Part shown: positions 42,170 through 48,745 of the stretch, one piece after another
Numbering within the stretch: position 1 is the stretch's first letter
How the letters are laid out: each line of letters begins with the position of its first letter
Source of the DNA: an uncultured Oscillospiraceae bacterium
GTDB lineage: Bacteria > Bacillota > Clostridia > Oscillospirales > Oscillospiraceae
Assembly (NCBI GenBank): GCA_934670025.1
Contig: CAKUOS010000002.1
Coordinates: 1 to 64,000, forward strand
Length of the DNA: 64,000 nucleotides
Direction of reading: 5' to 3'
Notes under the pieces: model-generated
Databases searched by the model: none
Told to the model about the DNA's origin: nothing
Seen by the model: the letters and a program-made list of their open reading frames with translations, nothing else
Made by a program: the position numbers and the translations under genes

Positions 42170-43267
42170 ATGCCAAAAAGAAAAGGATTCCTGTATGAAT
42201 GGATGTGTGACAAAGAACACATCCGCGAAGCCATTGTGTTTGGCGCGAAAGACAAACACGATCGGCGCGACGTAAGACGGGTGCTGGCCGACGTGGACGG
42301 CTACACGGACCGCGTCTATGATCTTCTGCAGACGCAGACTTTCGCCCCAGCCCAGCCGAAGAAGCGCAAGATCTTCGACAACAGCAGCCGAAAGTGGAGA
42401 GAGATCGAATACGTTCCGTTCTTCCCCGACGGCATTGTCCACACGTTGATGGTCTTGGCGGCGGCGCCGGTCTTCCTGCGCGGGATGAATTACTGGTGCT
42501 GCGCATCAGTACCGGGACGCGGCGGAAAGCACGCGCTTCGGCGCTGCAAGCGTGTCATTCACCACGGCAAAAAAGGAAGCCGGTACGTCTGCAAAATGGA
42601 CGTTCACCACTTCTACCATTCTGTCGACCGCCGCAAGCTGATCTGGATGCTGGCGCACAAGATCAAGGACAAGAAGTATCTAAAGCTGACGTGGGAGATC
42701 CTGCAAACCTGCGAACAGGGGCTGGCCATTGGCTTTTTCATCTGCCAGTGGCTCGCAAATTTCTATCTTGAGCCGCTCGACCGTTACATTACGACGCTCG
42801 ACGGTGTGAAGTACAGCGTGCGATACATGGATGATATTGTCCTCTTTGGCCCGAACAAAAAGAAGCTGCACCGTGCGCGGAAAGCGATTGCCGAGTATCT
42901 GCAAAAGCGGCTGCGGCTGCAGATGAAAGGTAACTGGCAGGTGTTCCCCTTAAAAGCACGGCCGCTGGATTATGTCGGATACCGCTTTTACCGAGATCAC
43001 ACGACTATGCGGCGGAAGAATTTCCTGCGTTTCACGCGCCAGTGCCGCAAGGTGCGAAAGAAAATCGAGCGGCACCGCCGGATCGCATATCGGACTGCCG
43101 CAGGGCTTCTGAGCCGAATCGGTCAGCTCAAGCACTGTGATTCTGTTATGGCACGGAAAAAGTATGTTGACCCTATCGGGGTACGAATCTTGAAGGAGGT
43201 TGTGCGAAATGAAAGTAAGAGGCGACAATGCGCCGGCAAATGCGTTCTCGCTGGAGGAGCAGCCTGA
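42170..43267 (+). CDS. Diversity-generating retroelement reverse transcriptase
   Basis: 365 residues from the ATG at 42170, with AAGGAG nine bases upstream. The upstream open frame through the template repeat is not coding. Catalytic residues are Asp144 (CKMDVHHFYHS) and YMDD at 219-222. The motif IGFFICQ (187-193) stands for the IGxxxSQ found in this class. The end (RPLDYVGYRFYRDHTTMRRK) is a thumb typical of the group. It copies the template RNA with errors at adenine and the cDNA replaces VR. No avd or HRDC accessory gene is found beside it. Confidence 0.94.
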   Translation: MPKRKGFLYEWMCDKEHIREAIVFGAKDKHDRRDVRRVLADVDGYTDRVYDLLQTQTFAPAQPKKRKIFDNSSRKWREIEYVPFFPDGIVHTLMVLAAAPVFLRGMNYWCCASVPGRGGKHALRRCKRVIHHGKKGSRYVCKMDVHHFYHSVDRRKLIWMLAHKIKDKKYLKLTWEILQTCEQGLAIGFFICQWLANFYLEPLDRYITTLDGVKYSVRYMDDIVLFGPNKKKLHRARKAIAEYLQKRLRLQMKGNWQVFPLKARPLDYVGYRFYRDHTTMRRKNFLRFTRQCRKVRKKIERHRRIAYRTAAGLLSRIGQLKHCDSVMARKKYVDPIGVRILKEVVRNESKRRQCAGKCVLAGGAA

Positions 43268-43589
43268 CAAGCCCGGCTACTGCCTTGTGCGGTTCTATGA
43301 GAACGTAGCTCCGTTCTCGGAAACGCAGGGCGAGTTGACGATCTCCGGCTTCGAGTACGATGAGTACTATCTGGAACTGCCATTCTATGACGGGATCTAT
43401 GATGATATTCTCGGCAGCTTCGACGGCTATTTCGCGCAGGCGAAGCTGGCCGAAGCCGAAAAGGAGACCATTCCGAAGCTGAAACAGCAGGTAAGCGACC
43501 TGCAAAGCGTCAATGAAGGACTGTCCGCACAGATCACGCAGGCGCAGCTTGCGCTCTGTGACGTCTATGAGCTTGTGATCGGAGGTTGA
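43209..43589 (+). CDS. Hypothetical tail-end protein with coiled coil
   Basis: 126 residues from the ATG at 43209 after GGAGG, overlapping the reverse transcriptase by 59 bases. A beta-rich first half (CLVRFYENVAPFSETQGEL) is followed by a coiled coil (ETIPKLKQQVSDLQSVNEGL). This type of protein commonly sits between fibres and the small CD1375-like genes. Role unknown. Confidence 0.65.
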   Translation: MKVRGDNAPANAFSLEEQPDKPGYCLVRFYENVAPFSETQGELTISGFEYDEYYLELPFYDGIYDDILGSFDGYFAQAKLAEAEKETIPKLKQQVSDLQSVNEGLSAQITQAQLALCDVYELVIGG

Positions 43590-43594
43590 TGGAT

Positions 43595-43714
43595 ATGGCG
43601 AAAGTGTATGCCGAGCTGATCCGAAAGGGGCTGAAAACACTTGATGATGTGCCGGAACGACTGCGCGAGGAAGTCCGGCGTATCCTTGAAGAAGATGAGG
43701 TCGAGGGCGTATGA
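43595..43714 (+). CDS. CD1375-like mini-protein, copy 1
   Basis: 39 residues from the ATG at 43595 (GGAGG 9 bases upstream). Sequence MAKVYAELIRKGLKTLDDVP and an acidic helix. Matches the short family often called CD1375 or XkdX-like that follows tail genes in Firmicute phages. Copy 2 lies next to it. Confidence 0.75.
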   Translation: MAKVYAELIRKGLKTLDDVPERLREEVRRILEEDEVEGV

Positions 43715-43767
43715 AGCGCCTTCGACTTTTTCTTTTGACCATTCTGTGTGGAAAGGAGGTCGCTGAT

Positions 43768-43884
43768 ATGGCAGTCGTGTATGCGACGTTGATCGTCAAG
43801 GGCAAAAAGACGCTCGACCAGGTGCCGGCTCTCATCAAGCCGCAGGTCGAGGAAATCCTGAAGGATCTCGAAGTAGAGATCTGA
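43768..43884 (+). CDS. CD1375-like mini-protein, copy 2
   Basis: 38 residues from the ATG at 43768 after AAGGAGG. MAVVYATLIVKGKKTLDQVP is parallel to copy 1 at 20 leading positions, so the pair arose by duplication. An earlier in-frame ATG at 43711 would add a 19-residue hydrophobic leader (MKRLRLFLLTILCG), which is possible but less likely. Confidence 0.75.
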   Translation: MAVVYATLIVKGKKTLDQVPALIKPQVEEILKDLEVEI

Positions 43885-43890
43885 CACGCA

Positions 43891-43926
43891 GCAGGAGGGG
43901 CGGCACGGTCTGCCTCTCCTGCATTT
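43891..43926 (+). terminator. Hairpin with short T-run after the mini-proteins
   Basis: GCAGGAGGGGC pairs with GCCTCTCCTGC (one G-U) at 43891-43922, followed by ATTTTGC. It probably reduces transcription into the lysis module. Confidence 0.55.
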
Positions 43927-43949
43927 TGCAAGTAGAGGTGAAAGTGATT

Positions 43950-44291
43950 ATGACAATCAACGCTGGTGAGTTTCTGATCGCGTTTGTCGCGGCTATGGGG
44001 ATTCCGTCAGCCATCATGGGCTTTATCGTCTGGAAACTGGAACGGAAAATTGCGGCGCGTGATAAGCGCGCCGAAGAGCAGGATGAAGCGCAGAAAGACT
44101 TCTTTCTGCTCATGGTGCAGAGTACAGGCGCAGCAATCGCGCTCGGCGAAGCAACCGCCAAGGCGGTACAGCGCATTCCAGACGCGAACTGCAACGGCGA
44201 TATGCACGATGCTCTGAACTACGCAGCCAACATCAAGCATAAGCAGAAGGATTTTTTGACAAAGCAGGGCATTCACGCCCTGTATGACTAA
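43950..44291 (+). CDS. Membrane-anchored phage protein, lysis module
   Basis: 113 residues from the ATG at 43950. Hydrophobic segment at about 7-30 (FLIAFVAAMGIPSAIMGFIV), then a long charged helix and a small C-terminal part with DANCNGDMHDALNYA. Common beside holin genes in clostridial phages. Possibly a holin partner; unproven. Confidence 0.65.
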   Translation: MTINAGEFLIAFVAAMGIPSAIMGFIVWKLERKIAARDKRAEEQDEAQKDFFLLMVQSTGAAIALGEATAKAVQRIPDANCNGDMHDALNYAANIKHKQKDFLTKQGIHALYD

Positions 44292-44306
44292 GGAGGAACA
44301 CGATTC

Positions 44307-44648
44307 ATGGAATACAACATTACCACCATCATTCAGGCGGTATTTGCGCTGATCGCAGCAGTCATTACCGTCATTGTCATTCCGTACATCAAGAGCAAGA
44401 CCACAGCTCAGCAGCAGGCAGAAATCAACGCATGGGTGAAGATTGCCGTATCTGCCGCAGAGCAGATTTACAACGGCTCCGGTCGCGGTCCTGAGAAGAA
44501 AGCGTATGTCTTGGAATGGCTCAAGCAGCGCGGCATTACGGTTGACGAAGCCAAACTGGACGCTATGATCGAGTCCGCTGTTTATGAATTGAAAAGCGGC
44601 GTTTTGGCTGTCGGTGAGCTTTTGACCCCGGGGGGCGACGAAACATGA
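44307..44648 (+). CDS. Phage holin, LLH-type
   Basis: 113 residues. One N-terminal membrane segment (IIQAVFALIAAVITVIVIPYI) and the family-specific continuation QQQAEINAWVKIAVSAAEQIY and KKAYVLEWLKQRGITVD. This holin family opens the membrane to release or activate the endolysin. AAGGAGG before the ATG; endolysin follows with a four-base overlap. Confidence 0.88.
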   Translation: MEYNITTIIQAVFALIAAVITVIVIPYIKSKTTAQQQAEINAWVKIAVSAAEQIYNGSGRGPEKKAYVLEWLKQRGITVDEAKLDAMIESAVYELKSGVLAVGELLTPGGDET

Positions 44649-45418
44649 GCGTACGCATCGGGCAGGCGTCGCTCGGCGAAACCGGCGCGCATGGGCAGAA
44701 ACCCGGCAATCAGACCGGTCGCGAATTAAACTTCGCGTATTGGTACTCTGGAAGCTGGCTCGGCGTTCTCCGGTTCAAGGACCGCAGGAAAGCTGAGCTG
44801 GCCGCGCAGGCGTGCGAAGCTGGTGTCGGCAACAAGAACATCGGCTACGATCAGGACGGCCGCAACACAGCCTACGTCGCCGCGGAAGCGGTAGACTTCA
44901 TTCTGAGCAAGATCGCAAAGCCCGTAGAAACGGACTGCAGCGCGTTTATGATGCTCTGCGCAATTTCCGCTGGCGTCGACGCCCTGAAAGAAACCTACCG
45001 CAAGCAGGGCAATTCCTGCACGACCTACTGCATGATGCGCTGCTTCCCTGCTACGGGAGAATTTGAATTGCTGACTGACCGGAAGTACCTGACATCTGAC
45101 GCCTACCTGCGCCGGGGCGATATTCTGGTATCGTCCGGGCATACGGTCATGGTGTTGGAAAACGGAGAAAAGGAGGACGACGATATGGACAAGGCAACCT
45201 TCACAGAGCTTTTCCGTGAAATGCGGAAAGATCTTCAGGACAATGACTGCAGCGATTGGAGCGAAGCTGCTCGCCAGTGGGCAGTCAACAACGGCATCGT
45301 GCAGGGCGGCGCACCGCTGCCCGACGGCTCCGCGAACTTCATGTGGCAGGACATGATGACGCGCGAGCAGCTCGTCACGGTTCTTTACCGCTTCGCGCAG
45401 AAGCTTGGCATGATCTGA
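44645..45418 (+). CDS. Endolysin: cysteine peptidase plus SLH-like C-terminal domain
   Basis: 257 residues. The N-terminal CHAP/NlpC-type domain has GRELNFAYWYSGSW, Cys98 in VETDCSAFMM and His166 in SSGHTVMVL. An acidic hinge (174-181) leads to a C-terminal domain with SDWSEAARQWAVNNGIV and MTREQLVTVLYRFAQ, an S-layer-homology-like pattern that may bind wall polymers. It hydrolyses peptidoglycan at lysis. A strong internal start could also make the C-terminal domain alone. No signal peptide, consistent with holin dependence. Confidence 0.85.
   Translation: MSVRIGQASLGETGAHGQKPGNQTGRELNFAYWYSGSWLGVLRFKDRRKAELAAQACEAGVGNKNIGYDQDGRNTAYVAAEAVDFILSKIAKPVETDCSAFMMLCAISAGVDALKETYRKQGNSCTTYCMMRCFPATGEFELLTDRKYLTSDAYLRRGDILVSSGHTVMVLENGEKEDDDMDKATFTELFREMRKDLQDNDCSDWSEAARQWAVNNGIVQGGAPLPDGSANFMWQDMMTREQLVTVLYRFAQKLGMI
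45185..45418 (+). CDS. Cell-wall-binding domain made from an internal endolysin start
   Basis: In-frame ATG at 45185 with AAAGGAGG eight bases before it, at the exact domain hinge. It gives a 77-residue SLH-like domain without catalytic residues. Several Firmicute phage endolysins are known to use such internal starts to make binding subunits that join the full-length enzyme. The site is seen directly; the product is inferred. Confidence 0.65.
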   Translation: MDKATFTELFREMRKDLQDNDCSDWSEAARQWAVNNGIVQGGAPLPDGSANFMWQDMMTREQLVTVLYRFAQKLGMI

Positions 45419-45738
45419 TGGCTCAGAAAAAGCGCAGGAGAAAGAAGCTGGACACGAGCAAACTCGTCTGCTTCCTGCTGGTCGGGTCTGGCTTGCTTAT
45501 CACGCAGGAATGTATTTACCTGATGCGCCTGTGCATCAAGTCCAACTATATGGCTTCTGCCGCTTGGTTGACAGCCGCGCTCAGTCTGGCGCAGGTTATC
45601 ATCATCACGGGCGGTAAGTGCTATTTTGAGCTGGTCAAGTCCGACCACAAGCGTGGCGGCATCACGTTTGAAGCCGCCAAGGCAAACGGCTTTCAGAAGC
45701 AGGACGCATCGGACAACGTGGACAGCGCCTTTATCTGA
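45418..45738 (+). CDS. Small two-span membrane protein, possible second holin
   Basis: 106 residues. ATG at 45418 overlaps the endolysin stop. A basic start (AQKKRRRKKLD) is followed by two hydrophobic segments (about 14-32 and 43-62) and a polar end. The position after the endolysin and the dibasic N-terminus fit a second holin or a regulator of lysis. Last gene of the late operon. Confidence 0.6.
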   Translation: MAQKKRRRKKLDTSKLVCFLLVGSGLLITQECIYLMRLCIKSNYMASAAWLTAALSLAQVIIITGGKCYFELVKSDHKRGGITFEAAKANGFQKQDASDNVDSAFI

Positions 45739-45750
45739 ACACACGAACAA

Positions 45751-45794
45751 ACCCCTCGCATGGCAGGAATGTCATGTGAGGGGTTTTCTTTTTT
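45751..45794 (+). terminator. Late operon terminator, probably bidirectional
   Basis: ACCCCTCGCATG pairs with CATGTGAGGGGT (mostly perfect stem) around an 8-10 base loop, followed by TTTTCTTTTTT. On the opposite strand GGGGTTTGTT follows the stem, so it can also end the leftward operon. The rest of 45795-45901 shows nothing recognisable. Confidence 0.85.
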
Positions 45795-45901
45795 GCGCGG
45801 CTCTGGTGGCTCGTTACGCCGTTTTTATGTTTGCCCATTGATTCTCTCGTTGCTTCGCGCTGCCTAAACTTGCAAGTCCAGCAGCGACGCGACAGAGGCG
45901 C

Positions 45902-46129
45902 TTACTTCGTGCTATACGCTTTCGGTGTTATCTGAATCACAATCTCGTCACGTTTCAATGTCACGAAATTTATCTTCGCTTCGAGCGTTCCCGGCATGGA
46001 CGCGGCTGGCAGCATATACAGGCTGGCAAAATGCCCGATCGTCAATGGTCCGGCTTTCACCACAACCGGAATCTCATCACTGGCTGCTCCAATCTGATTA
46101 CAGAAGTCGAGGACGGTAATTTTTTTCAT
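45902..46129 (-). CDS. Hypothetical protein, leftward operon
   Basis: 75 residues from the ATG at 46129 (GGAGG ten bases upstream, which lies inside the end of the previous gene). Beta-rich: MKKITVLDFCNQIG, then PLTIGHFASLY and VTLKRDEIVIQI. Last gene of the leftward module. No family recognised. Confidence 0.6.
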   Translation of the reverse strand: MKKITVLDFCNQIGAASDEIPVVVKAGPLTIGHFASLYMLPAASMPGTLEAKINFVTLKRDEIVIQITPKAYSTK

Positions 46130-46131
46130 GC

Positions 46132-46830
46132 TCAATAATCCTCCTCAATACATTCGTCCGCTTCGGTGTAGTATTCTCCGTCGTAGCCTTTTCCCATAAC
46201 CTTGTCGTAGCAATCGAAGCAGACCAACCGGTAAGTAATGCCGTGGCAGTCTCGTGTAAAAGTCATGTCCTCCCGCAGAAACTCACCCTTGCAGACAGGG
46301 CATTCGATCTTCCGCGCTTTCTCCCACCCGGCGTCTTCCAGATCGTCGAAGCCGTTCCAGACGTCCTCCATGACGATCTGCTTTTCATCGTTCACGATGA
46401 GACCTGCAGCATCCTCGCCGTAAAGCTCACTTTCAAGCAGGAACAGGTGCGCGGTGAGCGTTTCCGGTTTGCCGTCCACGTCCGGGGTAATCTGAAAATC
46501 GCCCTCGTCAATGACATACCACGTTCCCTCGTGACCGGCGATCTCGATGCCGTCGCTATTCCAGCTCAGCATACGCCACAACTCCGGTTCTTTTGTGATT
46601 GCCCACACGTTGAGCGAATTCTGCTTATGCGCAAAATCTTCGAGAGCTTCAACCGTTCCGCAGGTGTCGCAGATGTAGCAGCCAATGCGGCGGCTGAGGG
46701 CGTTGTGTGTGACGCTCTCTGCGTCCATCGTCATCTTCCCGCAGCGGGGACACGCGAAGTGTCCACCCGGCTGCTTTTGGGCAAAGCGTTCGATCAATGT
46801 CTTTGCCGGCTTATCGATCATCAGTCCCAT
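46132..46830 (-). CDS. Zinc-finger hypothetical protein, leftward operon
   Basis: 232 residues from the ATG at 46830 (AAGGAGG upstream). An N-terminal CPRC...CYICDTC four-cysteine zinc ribbon (about 27-58) precedes a mixed middle domain. A second zinc site, CPVC...CFDC, lies near residues 178-208. Acidic C-terminus. Similar multi-ribbon proteins occur on mobile elements of gut Firmicutes. Function unknown. Confidence 0.65.
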   Translation of the reverse strand: MGLMIDKPAKTLIERFAQKQPGGHFACPRCGKMTMDAESVTHNALSRRIGCYICDTCGTVEALEDFAHKQNSLNVWAITKEPELWRMLSWNSDGIEIAGHEGTWYVIDEGDFQITPDVDGKPETLTAHLFLLESELYGEDAAGLIVNDEKQIVMEDVWNGFDDLEDAGWEKARKIECPVCKGEFLREDMTFTRDCHGITYRLVCFDCYDKVMGKGYDGEYYTEADECIEEDY

Positions 46831-46843
46831 GCTCTGAGCCTCC

Positions 46844-47065
46844 TTACCACTCTTGCCCCTCAAAGTCTTCCAGCGCATTCAGCGCGGCAAAGTGTTCGCG
46901 CATAAATTTGCCCGCATCTTCGTCCTGCCGATTTATCAGTTCCTCATCTGCACCGTTTTCTTCGTATTCGCGTTGAAGCCGTCTGGAGTTCTCGTAGACT
47001 TCTTTGCGCTTACGCTCATCCTCAATCAAGAGCGCGTGAATGTATTCCAACGTTTTGATCGTCAT
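46844..47065 (-). CDS. Small helical hypothetical protein
   Basis: 73 residues from the ATG at 47065 (AAGGAG upstream). A charged helix (YIHALLIEDERKRKEVYENS, RRLQREYEENG) and an acidic end. Common small protein of plasmids and prophages in this group; function unknown. Confidence 0.6.
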   Translation of the reverse strand: MTIKTLEYIHALLIEDERKRKEVYENSRRLQREYEENGADEELINRQDEDAGKFMREHFAALNALEDFEGQEW

Positions 47066-47079
47066 AAGGCTTTCTCCTT

Positions 47080-47310
47080 TCACTCGATAGCAGCTTCGAT
47101 GCTGCTGATAGCTTCTTCCAAACTGTCCACAGCACTGGAAAGATTGTCACAGGCTTCGTCAGCTTTTTCGTAGCGTTCGCTTTCCTGCATATTCTCCGGG
47201 ATATTGTCCCGGTATTCTTCTTCTTCAGCCTGAAGGTCTTCGAGGCTGCCTTTCAACTCCTCCAACTGGTCAATGATGGCCTGCAAATTTTTACGGCGAA
47301 CCTTATTCAT
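47080..47310 (-). CDS. Small coiled-coil protein
   Basis: 76 residues from the ATG at 47310 (GGAGG nine bases upstream). Almost entirely helical with heptad pattern (LQAIIDQLEELKGSLEDLQ, LSSAVDSLEEAISSIEAAI). Likely dimer or higher oligomer. Overlaps the preceding gene in the operon. Function unknown. Confidence 0.62.
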   Translation of the reverse strand: MNKVRRKNLQAIIDQLEELKGSLEDLQAEEEEYRDNIPENMQESERYEKADEACDNLSSAVDSLEEAISSIEAAIE

Positions 47311-47512
47311 CGTCGTTATCCTCCCCATAGTTTTCTTCAAAGCGACCTTCAACAATGCCGCCGTAGGTGTAGCCGTTGTCGAAGCTCAGATAGATTGGCG
47401 TATCTTCATCGTACTGTGCGAGGAAGTTTATCAGCTCGCCAGCGGTCATCGTTCGATTGATCTGGTCGATACCGTAGCCTTCGCGGAAAGTGGAATAAAT
47501 CAGCTTTTCCAT
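47303..47512 (-). CDS. Small acidic hypothetical protein
   Basis: 69 residues from the ATG at 47512 (GAGGAGG upstream). The segment TAGELINFLAQYDEDTPIYL and the GYTYGGI strand make a compact alpha/beta protein. The strongly acidic end (ENYGEDNDDE) could mimic DNA. Function unknown. Confidence 0.62.
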   Translation of the reverse strand: MEKLIYSTFREGYGIDQINRTMTAGELINFLAQYDEDTPIYLSFDNGYTYGGIVEGRFEENYGEDNDDE

Positions 47513-47523
47513 GATGCCCCTCC

Positions 47524-47811
47524 TCACACTTCGGAAACGTAAAACGTGGTGTCGCAAATCTGACCGAGGCTGTACATGATTCCAGCGACCTCGATAATGT
47601 CGTAGGTTTCCGGATCGCTGTACTGCATGATTGTCCGCGCCATGCTATACAGCAGCTTAGTAGTGATGTTCCGCTGGGCGCCTTTGGCATCGTACGGCAT
47701 ATTCAAAAACTTGTCGTATGCCTTGCAATCGCCCCGTGTGAACCAACCGTGCCTGATGCACAGCGCCCGGAGATTGTCCATATCCATCCAGCGTTTTTCC
47801 TGAATCGTCAT
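47524..47811 (-). CDS. Conserved hypothetical protein of mobile elements
   Basis: 95 residues, ATG after AAGGAGG. The family pattern RALCIRHGWFTRGDCKAYDKF and TTKLLYSMARTIMQYSD is frequent in prophages and plasmids of gut Clostridia but has no known role. Its ribosome site overlaps the -35 of a promoter on the opposite strand. Confidence 0.65.
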   Translation of the reverse strand: MTIQEKRWMDMDNLRALCIRHGWFTRGDCKAYDKFLNMPYDAKGAQRNITTKLLYSMARTIMQYSDPETYDIIEVAGIMYSLGQICDTTFYVSEV

Positions 47812-47824
47812 TGCTTTTTCCTCC

Positions 47825-47853
47825 TTGATATTTTTGCCTTACTCGGTTATAAT
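47825..47853 (+). promoter_or_regulatory. Near-consensus promoter for a rightward small RNA
   Basis: TTGATA, 17 bases, TATAAT. It faces away from the flanking leftward genes. The only thing downstream before a terminator is about 75 bases of hairpin-forming sequence. Confidence 0.75.
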
Positions 47854-47859
47854 CAAGGT

Positions 47860-47936
47860 GGCCGGGGTAAGGCTCCCGGCTCACCTTCTGGGGTGTTTGA
47901 GTAGCGGGTCTGTGGAAGGGGCCGCTACTCTTTTTA
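47860..47936 (+). ncRNA. Candidate small RNA with two hairpins and intrinsic terminator
   Basis: Starts about seven bases after the TATAAT box. Hairpin 1 (47857-47885) is GGTGGCCGGG paired with CCCGGC-T-CACC. Hairpin 2 (47899-47930) is GAGTAGCGG paired with CCGCTACTC and followed by TTTTTATTT, a typical intrinsic terminator. No reading frame with a ribosome site fits inside. It lies between two leftward genes, antisense to their shared mRNA, so it may control that operon. Confidence 0.6.
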
Positions 47937-47937
47937 T

Positions 47938-48051
47938 TTACTCATCCATGATGCGCTTGACGCTTTCGCGGAGTTCTTCGAGCGTTTCGCACTTCTCGAT
48001 GAGTTCGAGGATCGCTTTCAGCAGCGCCTCGGTGACGTTCACGTCGTTCAT
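47938..48051 (-). CDS. 37-residue helical protein, first gene of the leftward operon
   Basis: ATG at 48051 with AAGGAGCGAGG upstream, stop at 47938. Sequence of one amphipathic helix (MNDVNVTEALLKAILELIEK, then ETLEELRESV). It is the first gene behind the leftward promoter. Confidence 0.6.
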   Translation of the reverse strand: MNDVNVTEALLKAILELIEKCETLEELRESVKRIMDE

Positions 48052-48098
48052 TCACCTCGCTCCTTTCAAAAAGCTGTTCGGCTTTGCCTTACACTCAT

Positions 48099-48127
48099 AT
48101 ATTAAACTATTTAGTTGAAAATGTCAA
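48099..48127 (-). promoter_or_regulatory. Leftward operon promoter
   Basis: On the minus strand TTGACA, 17 bases, TAATAT. The -35 box lies inside the operator GTTGAxAATxTCAAC, so it is probably repressed by an HTH protein encoded nearby. Confidence 0.8.
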
Positions 48128-48128
48128 C
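48114..48128. promoter_or_regulatory. Operator 1 (GTTGA-N5-TCAAC)
   Basis: A 15-base palindrome GTTGAAAATGTCAAC covering the -35 of the leftward promoter. It is nearly identical to operator 2, 55 bases away. Confidence 0.7.
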
Positions 48129-48168
48129 CCTTTATTTTAACTTTTTCGGATATTTTTGAAAAAATTTA

Positions 48169-48183
48169 TTTGACAATATCAAC
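48169..48183. promoter_or_regulatory. Operator 2 (TTTGA-N5-TCAAC)
   Basis: TTTGACAATATCAAC covers the -35 of the rightward promoter. It matches operator 1 except at the first base and at spacer positions. Binding of one regulator to both would silence the two promoters together. Confidence 0.7.
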
Positions 48184-48198
48184 CGAAAGGTTTATTAT
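48170..48198 (+). promoter_or_regulatory. Rightward regulator promoter
   Basis: TTGACA, 17 bases, TATTAT, followed 25 bases later by the GTG start of an HTH gene with AAGGAGG before it. Confidence 0.8.
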
Positions 48199-48222
48199 AT
48201 GAGACATGGAAGGAGGGATAGC

Positions 48223-48432
48223 GTGACAGCACGGCAGGTTATCGAAATGGCGGTGGCATACGCAGGGATTTCAAATTCCGAATTGGCGCGCAGACTCGAT
48301 TGGTCACCCCAGCTTTTGAACAAACGGCTCAACACGGGGAAATTCACTGTTGAAGAATGGACGCAGATCGGGGAGGCCCTCGGAGCGAAAGCGCGAGTTG
48401 GATTCGATTTTCCCGACGGGAAAGAAATTTAG
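48223..48432 (+). CDS. XRE-type HTH regulator (Cro/CI-like)
   Basis: 69 residues from a GTG at 48223. The HTH reads ISNSELARRLDWSPQLLNKRL. Small size and position directly behind an operator-bearing promoter suggest autoregulation. It is the best candidate for the protein that binds GTTGA-N5-TCAAC. Confidence 0.75.
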   Translation: MTARQVIEMAVAYAGISNSELARRLDWSPQLLNKRLNTGKFTVEEWTQIGEALGAKARVGFDFPDGKEI

Positions 48433-48443
48433 GGAGGAGCGCC

Positions 48444-48722
48444 ATGTACTTAGATTTCAAAGAGCGCGGTATCAGACGGACAATCATTTCCTTTGACCCG
48501 TTTCTAAAGCGTGAAGATGTGCGCGGTCTGACCGATGCGCAGGTCGGCAAGAAGTATGGCTTGGCGACGAAGACCGTCAAGGCGATGCGGTTGCATCAGG
48601 ACGTTCCCTTTGAGACGATCCAGATCCTGTGTCACCAGCTCCAATGCCAGCCCGGCGACGTTCTGAACGCCATAGAGGTCTATACGATTCCCGCAAAAGG
48701 AGAAAGCCCGGACGCATGGTAA
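48444..48722 (+). CDS. Second HTH regulator with Cro/C1-like C-terminus
   Basis: 92 residues from the ATG at 48444 (GGGAGGAG upstream). A basic N-terminus, then VGKKYGLATKTVKAMRL and FETIQILCHQLQCQPGDVL, the fourth-fifth helix pattern of XRE proteins. It is co-transcribed with the HTH gene before it, and its stop lies inside a convergent terminator. Confidence 0.68.
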   Translation: MYLDFKERGIRRTIISFDPFLKREDVRGLTDAQVGKKYGLATKTVKAMRLHQDVPFETIQILCHQLQCQPGDVLNAIEVYTIPAKGESPDAW

Positions 48723-48734
48723 GCGTCCGGGCTT
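48705..48734. terminator. Convergent terminator between HTH genes
   Basis: AGCCCGGACGC pairs perfectly with GCGTCCGGGCT around ATGGTAA. It is shared by the rightward gene ending at 48722 and the leftward XRE gene. The T-run is short on either side. Confidence 0.65.
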
Positions 48735-48745
48735 TGGGGAGCAAG

